DNA of 37,716 nt from Eubacteriales bacterium (lineage in GTDB: Bacteria; Bacillota; Clostridia; Lachnospirales; Lachnospiraceae): assembly GCA_030524175.1 (NCBI GenBank), contig JAUNHC010000047.1:1-37716 (forward strand), written 5' to 3'. Of the stretch, positions 26,674-34,853 are shown piece by piece (positions within the stretch are counted from its first letter, which is position 1; each line of letters begins with the position of its first letter). A program made the position numbers and the translations under genes. A model generated the notes under the pieces. It was given only the letters and a program-made list of their open reading frames with translations. It made no database searches and was not told the DNA's origin.

Positions 26674-27726
26674 TTACTTTAACTCCTCATACTGATCCAT
26701 ATTAATATCCTCGAAGGTACTCATAGAATTATATACCTCCGCACCCAGATCCAGAATCGGGAAAAGCGCCACCGCCCCTGTCCCTTCTCCCAGACACATA
26801 TCTCCATGGAGCACCGGGTCTTTGCCCAAGGCTTCCAGAATCAACCGGGAAGCCGGCTCCTTAGACATATGGGAAGGGATTATGTAATCAGACACTGCCG
26901 GACATAATCTCACCGCCGTCAGAGCAGCCACACAGGAAATAAATCCATCCATCACAACAGGGATTCCAAGAGCAGCCCCTCCCAGAAACAAACCTGCCAT
27001 ACCTGCTATATCAAAACCACCAAGTTTAGACAGAACATCCATGGGATCTTCTGGCACCGGCTGGTTCACATCAATGGCTTTTATGATAGTATCTATCTTC
27101 CTGGCCAGGCCTATACTGGAAAGTCCTGCCCCCCGTCCTGTCATATCCTCCACTGTCTGGTTCAGAAGAACGGATGCCACTGCACTGCTTGTAGTGGTAT
27201 TCCCGATTCCCATCTCGCCGGTAGCCAGTATCTGATATCCCTTTTCCTTCAGCTCCTCTGCCATGGCAATACCTGCCTCAATGGCTTTCACAGCCTCTTC
27301 CCTTGTCATGGCAGGACCCTTGGTCATATTTTTTGTACCATAGGCAACCTTGTGGTCTGTCCTCACATCTGTATCCGTCACCATGCCTACATCTACCGGA
27401 TAAACATCAACACCGCATTTTCTGCACATCACACAGACCGTTGTACAGCCCTTAAGGAAGTTGTTTGCCACGAGAGCTGTGATCTCCTGCCCTGTCTGTG
27501 TGACACCCTCCTCCACCACACCGTTGTCCGCGCACATGGCAACAAGAGCGCGTTTCCCGATATCAATGTTCTGACTGCCTGTGATCCCTGCTATCTGGGT
27601 GATTAAATCTTCCAGCTTTCCCAGTGAATGAAGGGGCTTTGCAATGCTGTCCCACCGCCTGCGGGTCACCTCCATCACTCCCTGATCCAACGGTTGTACC
27701 TTCCCAATCGCCTCGTCTAATGTCAT
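26674..27726 (-). CDS. cobT: CobT, nicotinate-nucleotide:dimethylbenzimidazole phosphoribosyltransferase
   Basis: A 350-residue enzyme that activates the lower-ligand base of cobalamin with nicotinate mononucleotide. The catalytic Glu is in GEGTGAVALFPILD at about residue 314 (E317 in Salmonella), and MCADNGVVEEGVTQTG near 65-80 and ATGEMGIGNTTTSSA are family signatures. Length is typical. It lies 21 bp after the GtrA gene with GGGAGGG 8 nt before the ATG. No B12 riboswitch fits in that gap, so expression depends on the envelope genes upstream. Confidence 0.95.
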   Translation of the reverse strand: MTLDEAIGKVQPLDQGVMEVTRRRWDSIAKPLHSLGKLEDLITQIAGITGSQNIDIGKRALVAMCADNGVVEEGVTQTGQEITALVANNFLKGCTTVCVMCRKCGVDVYPVDVGMVTDTDVRTDHKVAYGTKNMTKGPAMTREEAVKAIEAGIAMAEELKEKGYQILATGEMGIGNTTTSSAVASVLLNQTVEDMTGRGAGLSSIGLARKIDTIIKAIDVNQPVPEDPMDVLSKLGGFDIAGMAGLFLGGAALGIPVVMDGFISCVAALTAVRLCPAVSDYIIPSHMSKEPASRLILEALGKDPVLHGDMCLGEGTGAVALFPILDLGAEVYNSMSTFEDINMDQYEELK

Positions 27727-27747
27727 TTCTTTTTCCCTCCCGATTAC

Positions 27748-28182
27748 TTATTTCTTCTGTTTTGATTTCCCTGTAGTAAATACAAAGAATTTACTGAACA
27801 CATAGTTCATAGCCAACACCACAAACTGCGTAAGGAACTTTCCCAGCATCTCATCCATATGCAGAACCTTTACCAGCAGCCATACACCTCCCACTTCCAC
27901 CACCATACTGATAAGCCTGGCGCTTACAAACTTACAAAAAGGCTGAATATGGTCACGCAGGGTTTCACATTTATCCTGAAATACATATTTGGAATTCACC
28001 ACATATGCAAATAGAATTGCCAGGATGATGGAGGTTACATTCGCCACAGTAAACTCCACATGAACCTTACGCAAAACATAAAAGCTTATGAGATTCACCA
28101 TGGTAGTGCAGCCTCCGAAAAACACGTACCGCACCACTGAGCTGTCATAAAGCTTTAAAATAAGTTCTTTTAATTTCTTCAT
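27748..28182 (-). CDS. GtrA/GtcA-family membrane protein, probable lipid-sugar flippase
   Basis: A 144-residue protein with four predicted membrane segments, matching the GtrA family (RYVFFGGCTTMVNLISFYVL at the N-terminus, AYVVNSKYVFQ in the middle, NYVFSKFFVF at the end). In Bacillus and Listeria, GtcA-type proteins are needed to move undecaprenyl-phosphate-linked sugars across the membrane for lipoteichoic or wall teichoic acid glycosylation. It is 15 bp after a CsbB-like glycosyltransferase gene and in the same unit as a YfhO. GGGAGG lies 6 nt before the ATG. Confidence 0.88.
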   Translation of the reverse strand: MKKLKELILKLYDSSVVRYVFFGGCTTMVNLISFYVLRKVHVEFTVANVTSIILAILFAYVVNSKYVFQDKCETLRDHIQPFCKFVSARLISMVVEVGGVWLLVKVLHMDEMLGKFLTQFVVLAMNYVFSKFFVFTTGKSKQKK

Positions 28183-28197
28183 CGTTTCCTCCCGGGT

Positions 28198-29157
28198 TTA
28201 TCTTCCGTCATGATTCGCCTTGTCATAGGCATCCTCTGAACCCCGGATGATCTTAGATACAATATACCGGGGACGGCGTTTTGTCTCCTCGTAAATCTTG
28301 GCAATATAATATCCGATGATCCCAAGGCTCATCATAATAGCACTGCCGATCAAAAGCAGCACGATCAGGAGAGTTGTATATCCGGCAACTGCATGTCCGG
28401 TAAAATACTGTATGAGCGAATAGACGATCAATACCAGGGAACAAAGAAAGCAAATGGCACCCCCAACCGTCACAAACTGCAAAGGCAGGGTGGTAAAAGC
28501 CACAATATTCGTAAACGCATACTTTACCAGTGACCAGGTGGACCACTTGGACTCTCCGGCCTCCCTCTCCTGTACTTCAAACTTCACATAAGTAGTATGA
28601 TACCCTACCCATGAAGAAGTTGCACGGAAAAACATATTTCTCTCCGGCATGGATAGAATACTGTCCACAGCCTTCCTGTCCATCATCTTAAAATCCGATG
28701 CATTCTGCATATCCACCTTGGTAGCCTTCGACATGATCCCATAGAAAAACCCTGCGCTTTTCTTGTGAAGGAAGCCTTCTTTCCCGCGGCTCTTTTTCAC
28801 GCCCTCAATGACCTCATAGCCCTGCTCCCAGAGATGATACATCTCTACAAGAGTTTCCGGCGGATGCTGCAGATCACAGTCCATCACCGCCACCACGTCA
28901 CCGGTAGCCTGGGCCAGCCCTGCAAAAACTGCAGACTCCTTCCCGAAATTTCTTGAAAAATGGACTCCCAGAATATTGGGGTCCTTTTTCCCTGCCTTGA
29001 CAATTTCCTCCCAGGTATTATCACGGGAACCATCGTTTACAAGCACCAGCTCATAAGAAATCCCTGCTTCTGTCAAAACCTCCCGTAAAACACGGCAGGT
29101 CTTGGCAACCATCAGCTCTTCATTATAAGCCGGCAAAACTACTGATAATCTACTCAT
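28198..29157 (-). CDS. CsbB/GtrB-like polyprenyl-phosphate glycosyltransferase (GT2)
   Basis: A 319-residue membrane-anchored GT2 enzyme. VVLPAYNEE opens the GT-A domain (residues 5-13), VNDGSRDNTW and the metal-binding VAVMDCDLQHPPE follow, and two C-terminal membrane helices (from about 230 and 265) end in a basic tail. This layout is that of CsbB/GtrB/DPM1-type enzymes that charge undecaprenyl phosphate with one sugar at the cytoplasmic face. The sugar cannot be read from sequence. The start at 29157 overlaps the YfhO stop by 4 bp; a longer open frame to 29241 lies within yfhO and is not needed. Confidence 0.88.
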   Translation of the reverse strand: MSRLSVVLPAYNEELMVAKTCRVLREVLTEAGISYELVLVNDGSRDNTWEEIVKAGKKDPNILGVHFSRNFGKESAVFAGLAQATGDVVAVMDCDLQHPPETLVEMYHLWEQGYEVIEGVKKSRGKEGFLHKKSAGFFYGIMSKATKVDMQNASDFKMMDRKAVDSILSMPERNMFFRATSSWVGYHTTYVKFEVQEREAGESKWSTWSLVKYAFTNIVAFTTLPLQFVTVGGAICFLCSLVLIVYSLIQYFTGHAVAGYTTLLIVLLLIGSAIMMSLGIIGYYIAKIYEETKRRPRYIVSKIIRGSEDAYDKANHDGR

Positions 29158-32045
29158 GCTGTCTTCCTCTTCTTTTTCTTCTGCACTACGATCACTGCAA
29201 TAAATATTACCACACCAGCCCCGCTCAACAGTAATCCCCATTTGATATAAGGGGTTGTGTAATGAAGCTCTATCTCATGCTCTCCTGGCTCCAGCTCCAC
29301 TGCCATGAACATGGTGTTGGCCTGCTTAAGCTCTGCCTCCCGGCCATCCACCACGGCGCTCCAGCCTTTGCTGTAGGGGAGTGAAAATACCAATGCCTTC
29401 TGCTCCTCAAGTTCTACCTGACAAGACACATTGTTTCCATCGATTGTGAGATTTTCAACTTTGTCTGTTGTAAGCTTATCTGCATATTCATTGATCTTAT
29501 CCACCGGCTGACAGTAAACGCTTAAATCTTCATACTTATAACTTCCTTTTTCAGAAAAGGTCAGCTTGATATAAGTAATCCCATCTTCATGATAGCTAAG
29601 GTTGCTGACAAAATCGTGACGGCCGCCGTAGAAATTATTCTTATTGGTGAGAAGAAGAATCTTTTTGCCCACAGCAGCTCCATCCACCTCTGTATTAAGA
29701 TAAATCGTAGCCTCATTGTCAATCTTCTGGTCCTTGACAAAAATATCATATTTCTCCGACAGACTTAAAGCATTCCATTCTTCATCCGAATACTTATGGC
29801 GGCGGTTCACCTCCAGATAATTAAGATTTTTAAACACCACATTTGTTTCACATTCAGGCAGTCCTTCAATCTTAAGCACACAGCTTGCCCCGTCGGCTTT
29901 TGCCTTTATCCGGTTATCAAAGAGCTCTACATCCTGCAGATCCGTAATCTTATAGTCCACCTTCACCGAAGTGTCCTCAGGCTCACATTTCTTCAGGCTG
30001 CTGTCATCCAGCACAACCCCCTGCATCATGGCCTGCTGACGCTGTATAACATTCATATCCTGGTAATCCTTCGTATCTATATAGCTGTCATAGGTGTATG
30101 CCATAGGCATGGCATTTTTGTCCTCATAGATACCCACAGTGCTCCTCAGGGTTTCCGTATCCTCCAGCCCCGCCGCATCACGGTCCACTGCAGTGGACAA
30201 ATCCTTCTCCGCCTCATTTCTGACACGTAGATCAGACTGCATCTCCACTTCCTCAATTTTCTCAAAGCCATAGGGAACCACCTCTGACGGCCCCACAAAA
30301 TACTTCATAGACAAAAGTTTCATAAGGAAGGAACGCTCATCCAGATTCTGGAAACGCTGCTCCAAAGGTTTATTGGAGTAAGTTTCGTCAAAGAACTGGC
30401 TAACATATCCGTTGGCAAGGGAATAGAAAAACTGCCCGCCATTAAGCCCTGTAAGGATTGCAGAATTAAACTGTACACCTGACCCCTCCTGCTCATAGCG
30501 GTATTGGTCCGAATCAGAAAATTCAGCGACAGCTCCCTGCACCGGTTCATGAACTATATTATATGCCTGTCCGGCATCCACAAATGACCAGACACCTGAC
30601 TGGTCATTGCCGCTGGATGTAAAACTATAATAGATATTCACAGTAATGCTCAGACCCATGCCGCAAAGCAAAAGAAGAAACTGCCAGGTTTTATTCTTCT
30701 GCAGATAATCATACGCTCCCATAAGCACGATCACAGCCGCAAGGAAGATTACGCAGATCACAATATTCCACATATCACGTGCATATTTATCCAAAGCAAT
30801 GTACAGACAGTAAAGCCCTGTACAGATAATAATACCTGTCTTCTGTCTTTTGCTCAAGGTAAATATGTCCGGATATACCTTTACAAAAATATATGACAAT
30901 AGCATTACCAGCGCCCAGTTCCACCGGTTTGTCACATAGGACATGCCGTTAAACAAATGGGCTGTATAAGGCACACAGAGAAAGATAATACACATCACAA
31001 AGCCTATTTTCAACGCTGTATTCTTTTTCCTCTGGGCAAATAAAACCAGAAGCCCCAGAAGCGCCATCACTGAAACACCTATGATCGTATATTTGGACAG
31101 ATATTTGCCTGTGAGCGCTGCCAGAAGCATATGATAATGCTTCACTGAATATATTCCAGGTATATAATTCTCTGCTGCCATACGGTCTGTTCCCAGCAAT
31201 GCCATCACCGTAGGCAGAAATACAACGCAGGACATAAGAACACCAATAATCCCATATCCTGCAAATTTCCCAAGCCAGCTGAAAACTTCCTTGATGCGGA
31301 TTTTCTTAAACAGCATAAAATAGCGGTAAACTGCATATATCACCATGAATATCGCTATCATATAGAAAAAATAGAAATTAGAAACAGCCGAAATTCCTAC
31401 CATGATAACAAAGAGATATGGCTTCTGTTTTTTAAAAATCTTGTCTATCCCCAGCAGTATCAACGGAAAATAAATACAGGGATTTATAAAAAATGGATGC
31501 TTAAATCCGGCCACCATCATCCATCCGGAAAATGTATACATTACTGTTCCCAATAGTGCAGGAATGTTCTTATTCCCATGGTACCGGCAATAAGCAGAAA
31601 AAGCAATTCCTGAAAGATATATCCGCAGCACCAGGAGGAACTCATACAGATATTCTGTATACTTCTGCGGCACAAACACAGAAAGCAGATTCAAGGGATC
31701 CCCGATGGTATAATAATGAAGAGTAGTGATAATATCTGAACCATACCCCATATGCACATCCCACATAGGGATTTCAAAGGTATGGTTTATAAAAATATTT
31801 GTCAAAATCTCTCTTAGATACTCTCCGAAATACGCCAGGGATGTGTAATGCTGTCTCATCCCATCCCCGTTTGGCCCCCAGATAAATGACTTCCCTATCA
31901 CCAGATAGCCTGCGGCTATAATTCCCATAAAAACAAGAAATAACGCCGTATAGCTTAGATAATACCACCGTTTCTGATACCGGGACTGGGTATATCTCCT
32001 GTCCGCCTGCCTGCCCACATACTCAATCCTGTCAAAAAGTTTCAT
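29154..32045 (-). CDS. YfhO-family GT-C membrane protein (copy 2, first gene of long operon)
   Basis: A 963-residue protein with about a dozen membrane segments in the first 500 residues and a last one near 940-955 before a KKKKRK tail; the region 510-920 is a large extracytoplasmic domain. The acidic NGDGMRQH in the first outer loop and IPMWDVHMGYGSD fit the GT-C catalytic loop of the YfhO family. In B. subtilis, YfhO uses lipid-linked GlcNAc made by CsbB to decorate lipoteichoic acid; here the GT2 and GtrA genes follow directly, so the same role on some envelope polymer is likely. GAGG lies 9 nt before the ATG. A near-consensus promoter is 40-65 bp upstream. It is a clear paralogue of the protein at 34854-37601. 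Confidence 0.88.
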   Translation of the reverse strand: MKLFDRIEYVGRQADRRYTQSRYQKRWYYLSYTALFLVFMGIIAAGYLVIGKSFIWGPNGDGMRQHYTSLAYFGEYLREILTNIFINHTFEIPMWDVHMGYGSDIITTLHYYTIGDPLNLLSVFVPQKYTEYLYEFLLVLRIYLSGIAFSAYCRYHGNKNIPALLGTVMYTFSGWMMVAGFKHPFFINPCIYFPLILLGIDKIFKKQKPYLFVIMVGISAVSNFYFFYMIAIFMVIYAVYRYFMLFKKIRIKEVFSWLGKFAGYGIIGVLMSCVVFLPTVMALLGTDRMAAENYIPGIYSVKHYHMLLAALTGKYLSKYTIIGVSVMALLGLLVLFAQRKKNTALKIGFVMCIIFLCVPYTAHLFNGMSYVTNRWNWALVMLLSYIFVKVYPDIFTLSKRQKTGIIICTGLYCLYIALDKYARDMWNIVICVIFLAAVIVLMGAYDYLQKNKTWQFLLLLCGMGLSITVNIYYSFTSSGNDQSGVWSFVDAGQAYNIVHEPVQGAVAEFSDSDQYRYEQEGSGVQFNSAILTGLNGGQFFYSLANGYVSQFFDETYSNKPLEQRFQNLDERSFLMKLLSMKYFVGPSEVVPYGFEKIEEVEMQSDLRVRNEAEKDLSTAVDRDAAGLEDTETLRSTVGIYEDKNAMPMAYTYDSYIDTKDYQDMNVIQRQQAMMQGVVLDDSSLKKCEPEDTSVKVDYKITDLQDVELFDNRIKAKADGASCVLKIEGLPECETNVVFKNLNYLEVNRRHKYSDEEWNALSLSEKYDIFVKDQKIDNEATIYLNTEVDGAAVGKKILLLTNKNNFYGGRHDFVSNLSYHEDGITYIKLTFSEKGSYKYEDLSVYCQPVDKINEYADKLTTDKVENLTIDGNNVSCQVELEEQKALVFSLPYSKGWSAVVDGREAELKQANTMFMAVELEPGEHEIELHYTTPYIKWGLLLSGAGVVIFIAVIVVQKKKKRKTA

Positions 32046-32082
32046 TCAAATTTCCTCACAATTATTTTTTGTCACTGTTTAA

Positions 32083-32111
32083 AAGATATTCCAATCTGCC
32101 TCTTTTGTCAA
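32083..32111 (-). promoter_or_regulatory. Near-consensus sigma-A promoter of the yfhO-GT2-gtrA-cob operon
   Basis: On the minus strand a perfect -35 TTGACA (32106-32111) and -10 TATCTT (32083-32088) stand 17 bp apart. The start near 32076 leaves a leader of about 30 nt, too short for a riboswitch. With only tiny gaps or overlaps between the nine genes that follow, it probably drives all of them to the terminator at 23414. Confidence 0.75.
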
Positions 32112-32139
32112 TACTTGGCACTCTCTCAATAACAGAAAT

Positions 32140-32169
32140 TGCCTCAAAGACATAATTATCTCTGAGGCA
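32140..32169 (-). terminator. Probable terminator after the SGNH gene
   Basis: TGCCTCA and TGAGGCA form a 7-bp stem, extended inward by AGA/TCT, 25 bp past the SGNH stop. The following AATTTCTGTT is only mildly T-rich, so termination may be partial, letting the acylation genes feed into the next operon. Confidence 0.5.
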
Positions 32170-32193
32170 CTTGGCAGTATGCCATATGTTCCG

Positions 32194-33183
32194 CTAACCT
32201 TCCTGATACCAGTTTGCAAACAACTCCGTGAACTTCTCCGCCCCTTTGGAATTCAGATGCTTCTCATCCTGATAGCAGTCATTAGGCAGTATTTCGTAAA
32301 TATTTTCATACTGGTAAAAATCAAAGAGCCTGGCATTATTCTTATCGCAAAACTCCTGATAAAACACATGCATATCATTCATGTCACCCATAAGCCTGGT
32401 GATCTCCTGCACCATAGGCATGATCACCAGATTGAGTTCAATTCCCTCTTCTTCACAAAAATCTGCTATCTTCTGGAGATATTCCACATTTTTGTCGATG
32501 ATAAGGCTCCTGTCCCAGCAGGAACGCCGGGGCAGCCGTTTTTTTGCAAAGGTTCCCTTATAGACTGCCTTGGTATTTTCATCCCCCATGCCTTGGTACA
32601 CATACTTACGCTTTGCAGGAGAACGGTTCTCCTTGAAATCATTGCTCAGCTTATATTCCACATTGTTCTTCACCTGGTCCCAGTCTGTAAGGTTGTCCAG
32701 CCTTGCAGAAAAGAACAGATACTGCAGATATTCATTATAATCTGCTGTCTGATAAAGATACTCAATCTTGCTCAATGGGGAAAGCATCCTGTCATAAATC
32801 CCCTCCCGAAGCTTGATATTGCTGTTGTAATCCCTGGTCATGGAGGAGACATGCACCCCCAGGAACAGTCTCTTGATATCGTTGTGCTTCACTTGGTCCT
32901 TGAGAAGATAGTAGCTTCCGTTTAACGGTTGGGCGGCTGTAGCCAGATTGTAGGTGGTGCTCTCAAGAGCATCCCCTAGCTGCAGACCTTTTATCCCCCA
33001 GTGCACGAGAGAGGTACCCAGGATCAATGTCTCCACCTGACCTTTGCTCTCCTTCAGATCATTAATGGCATAAATGGCTGTCGTTCCGGGAGCCTGGTAA
33101 GCAAACCTTATCCCCATATCAAACACCTTCAGAAACGCGGCGATCAGGATCAGCCGTAGAAGAATCTTTCTAAAACTGCGCAT
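32194..33183 (-). CDS. SGNH-like partner of the MBOAT acyltransferase (DltD/AlgX-type role)
   Basis: A 329-residue protein with one N-terminal membrane anchor (residues 7-22) and an extracytoplasmic SGNH-hydrolase-like fold. The presumed nucleophile is Ser58 in LILGTSLVHWG, and the D-x-x-H pair is D306/H309 in DEKHLNSKG. Proteins of this type encoded beside an MBOAT move an acyl group to a surface polymer, as DltD does with DltB for D-alanine and AlgJ/AlgX for alginate acetyl groups. The acyl group here is unknown, and no DltA or DltC gene is in the window. Start choice: ATG 33183 has GGAGG 8 nt upstream; TTG 33189 is too close. It overlaps the MBOAT gene by 14 bp. Confidence 0.8.
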   Translation of the reverse strand: MRSFRKILLRLILIAAFLKVFDMGIRFAYQAPGTTAIYAINDLKESKGQVETLILGTSLVHWGIKGLQLGDALESTTYNLATAAQPLNGSYYLLKDQVKHNDIKRLFLGVHVSSMTRDYNSNIKLREGIYDRMLSPLSKIEYLYQTADYNEYLQYLFFSARLDNLTDWDQVKNNVEYKLSNDFKENRSPAKRKYVYQGMGDENTKAVYKGTFAKKRLPRRSCWDRSLIIDKNVEYLQKIADFCEEEGIELNLVIMPMVQEITRLMGDMNDMHVFYQEFCDKNNARLFDFYQYENIYEILPNDCYQDEKHLNSKGAEKFTELFANWYQEG

Positions 33184-34753
33184 ACTCAAATCCTCCTACC
33201 ATGTCAGAATCAAAAGCTCCAAGCCCCAGAATAAAGGCCAGCAGCAGAAAATACACACACCAGCGTACCACAAAGGGCAGCTTCGCCAACCGGTCCCTCA
33301 CAGGCATTTTAATCTGCAGCAGACTGACGCAGAACAACACCAGAAGGCCGAAGGCTATGTACAAAAGCTCATAGGTTTCCATCCCCGGAAACAATGTGTC
33401 CATAGAAAAAGCAGGCTGAAAATGAAACAGCATCTGTCTGATAATCCCCAGAGACTGCTGTGTGGAGGCTGCACCTGGAAAAACCTTCAGGATCGCAACA
33501 ATGAAAAATGTCCTGAGAATGGTAAATCCTCTCCACCACCAAGCGTCATCCCTGATATGCACAGCATTCTTCATCTTGTCAAACTGGGGCTGCAAAATAA
33601 ATGACAGTGCTATGATACCGCCGTTTCCCAGCCCCCAGAAAATATATCTCCAGCTTGCATCATGCCAGAAACCGGTGCAGAACCATACAGTGGCCAAGGC
33701 CAGAAGTACGGGGAACATTTTTCCCATATAGGAACCAAATACCTTCTTTCCCCACTTGCCAAGCTTCGACGCTGCATGTGAAATAGAAACCGGATAAAAC
33801 ACATAGTCCCGGAACCAAGAACTAAGGGACATATGCCACCTTCTCCAGAATTCCGACAAAGAATTTGCAAAATACGGTCTCTCAAAATTCTCTGACATAC
33901 GTATCCCGTAAATCTGTGACATTCCCAGCACAATATCTGTGTATCCGGAAAAGTCAGCATAAATCTGAAGGGCCATATACACACAGCCCATAAACAAAGT
34001 AAATCCGCTGGCGTCAGCATAGCCGTCAAAGATGGTAGTCACCAGCGGCTTCATTCTGTCCGCAATGATCACTTTCTTAAACAAACCCCACAGGATCCTC
34101 TGACACCCATAGGAAAGATTATGGTAGCTGAATTCATGCCCCCGGAACAACTGGGGCGCCAGATCCGGATAACGTCCGATAGGGCCCTGAGTCATCTGGG
34201 GATAATAGGTGACAAACAAAAGCACCTTGAAAGGATTTCTCTCTGCTTTAACCTTCCCTTTATACACCTCAAGAGCATACCCGATACTCTGAAGCGTGTA
34301 ATAGGACATCCCAAGGGGCGCCATGAAGCCAAGCTGATTCACTGTGTTCAGCCCAAGTAACTGGAATATCCTGTTGAAATTAAAAATAAAAAAGTCCCCA
34401 TATTTTAAAACAAGCAGGATCCCAAGATTAACAAAAAGCACGCCCAGCACCAGCCATCTCCGCTTCAGTGTTTTTGCCCGGGCTTTTCTCTGCTTTTTCT
34501 CCTCTCTGGTCAAACCGTCAGTCTCCTTCAGTTCCCGGGACAGTCTGTCGTCAATACGCTGCATCCTCCCCGTTGATACCACCAGAGTCACTGTGGTTAT
34601 GATCACATAAATGAAATTGTCAACACCCATCAAATGATAAAACAGAAGGCTTACGCCCAGGAGCACCATCCAGCGAAACCTTTTAGGCACAGCATAATAG
34701 ATGAGCACAGAAATTGCAAAGCATACAAAAAACGGTACGGTATTTACTGTCAT
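33170..34753 (-). CDS. MBOAT-family membrane O-acyltransferase (DltB/AlgI-like)
   Basis: A 527-residue polytopic enzyme. MBOAT signatures are clear: MGPIGRYPDLAPQ-like loop (TQGPIGRYPDL), SLSEFWRRWHMSLSSWFRDY, and the catalytic His in CTGFWHDASWRYIFWG. It would move an acyl group across the membrane and hand it to the SGNH partner encoded next, with a 14-bp overlap. ATG 34753 has AGGAG 7 nt upstream; the longer open frame to 34813 starts before that site. The acyl donor and target polymer are not known. Its place between two yfhO genes suggests the same polymer is glycosylated and acylated. Confidence 0.9.
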   Translation of the reverse strand: MTVNTVPFFVCFAISVLIYYAVPKRFRWMVLLGVSLLFYHLMGVDNFIYVIITTVTLVVSTGRMQRIDDRLSRELKETDGLTREEKKQRKARAKTLKRRWLVLGVLFVNLGILLVLKYGDFFIFNFNRIFQLLGLNTVNQLGFMAPLGMSYYTLQSIGYALEVYKGKVKAERNPFKVLLFVTYYPQMTQGPIGRYPDLAPQLFRGHEFSYHNLSYGCQRILWGLFKKVIIADRMKPLVTTIFDGYADASGFTLFMGCVYMALQIYADFSGYTDIVLGMSQIYGIRMSENFERPYFANSLSEFWRRWHMSLSSWFRDYVFYPVSISHAASKLGKWGKKVFGSYMGKMFPVLLALATVWFCTGFWHDASWRYIFWGLGNGGIIALSFILQPQFDKMKNAVHIRDDAWWWRGFTILRTFFIVAILKVFPGAASTQQSLGIIRQMLFHFQPAFSMDTLFPGMETYELLYIAFGLLVLFCVSLLQIKMPVRDRLAKLPFVVRWCVYFLLLAFILGLGAFDSDMVGGFEYAQF

Positions 34754-34816
34754 CTCTCTTCTCCTCATGTAAAAACTGCAGGCAGTGCCTGAAGGCACCG
34801 ATGCATATAGCACATC

Positions 34817-34845
34817 ATATTACAGAACTGTTAAATCCATGTGAA
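34817..34845 (-). promoter_or_regulatory. Predicted promoter of the MBOAT-SGNH pair
   Basis: -35 TTCACA (34840-34845) and -10 TAATAT (34817-34822) on the minus strand have a 17-bp spacer, starting 9 bp after the stop of the upstream yfhO. A small GTGCC/GGCAC hairpin then GTTTTTA lies between this promoter and the MBOAT ribosome site and might attenuate. Confidence 0.45.
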
Positions 34846-34853
34846 ATAACTTA

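Noticed and set aside
27727-27747. A cobalamin riboswitch ahead of cobT
   Set aside because: Only 21 bp separate gtrA and cobT, and no B12-box-like sequence is seen there or in the operon leader.
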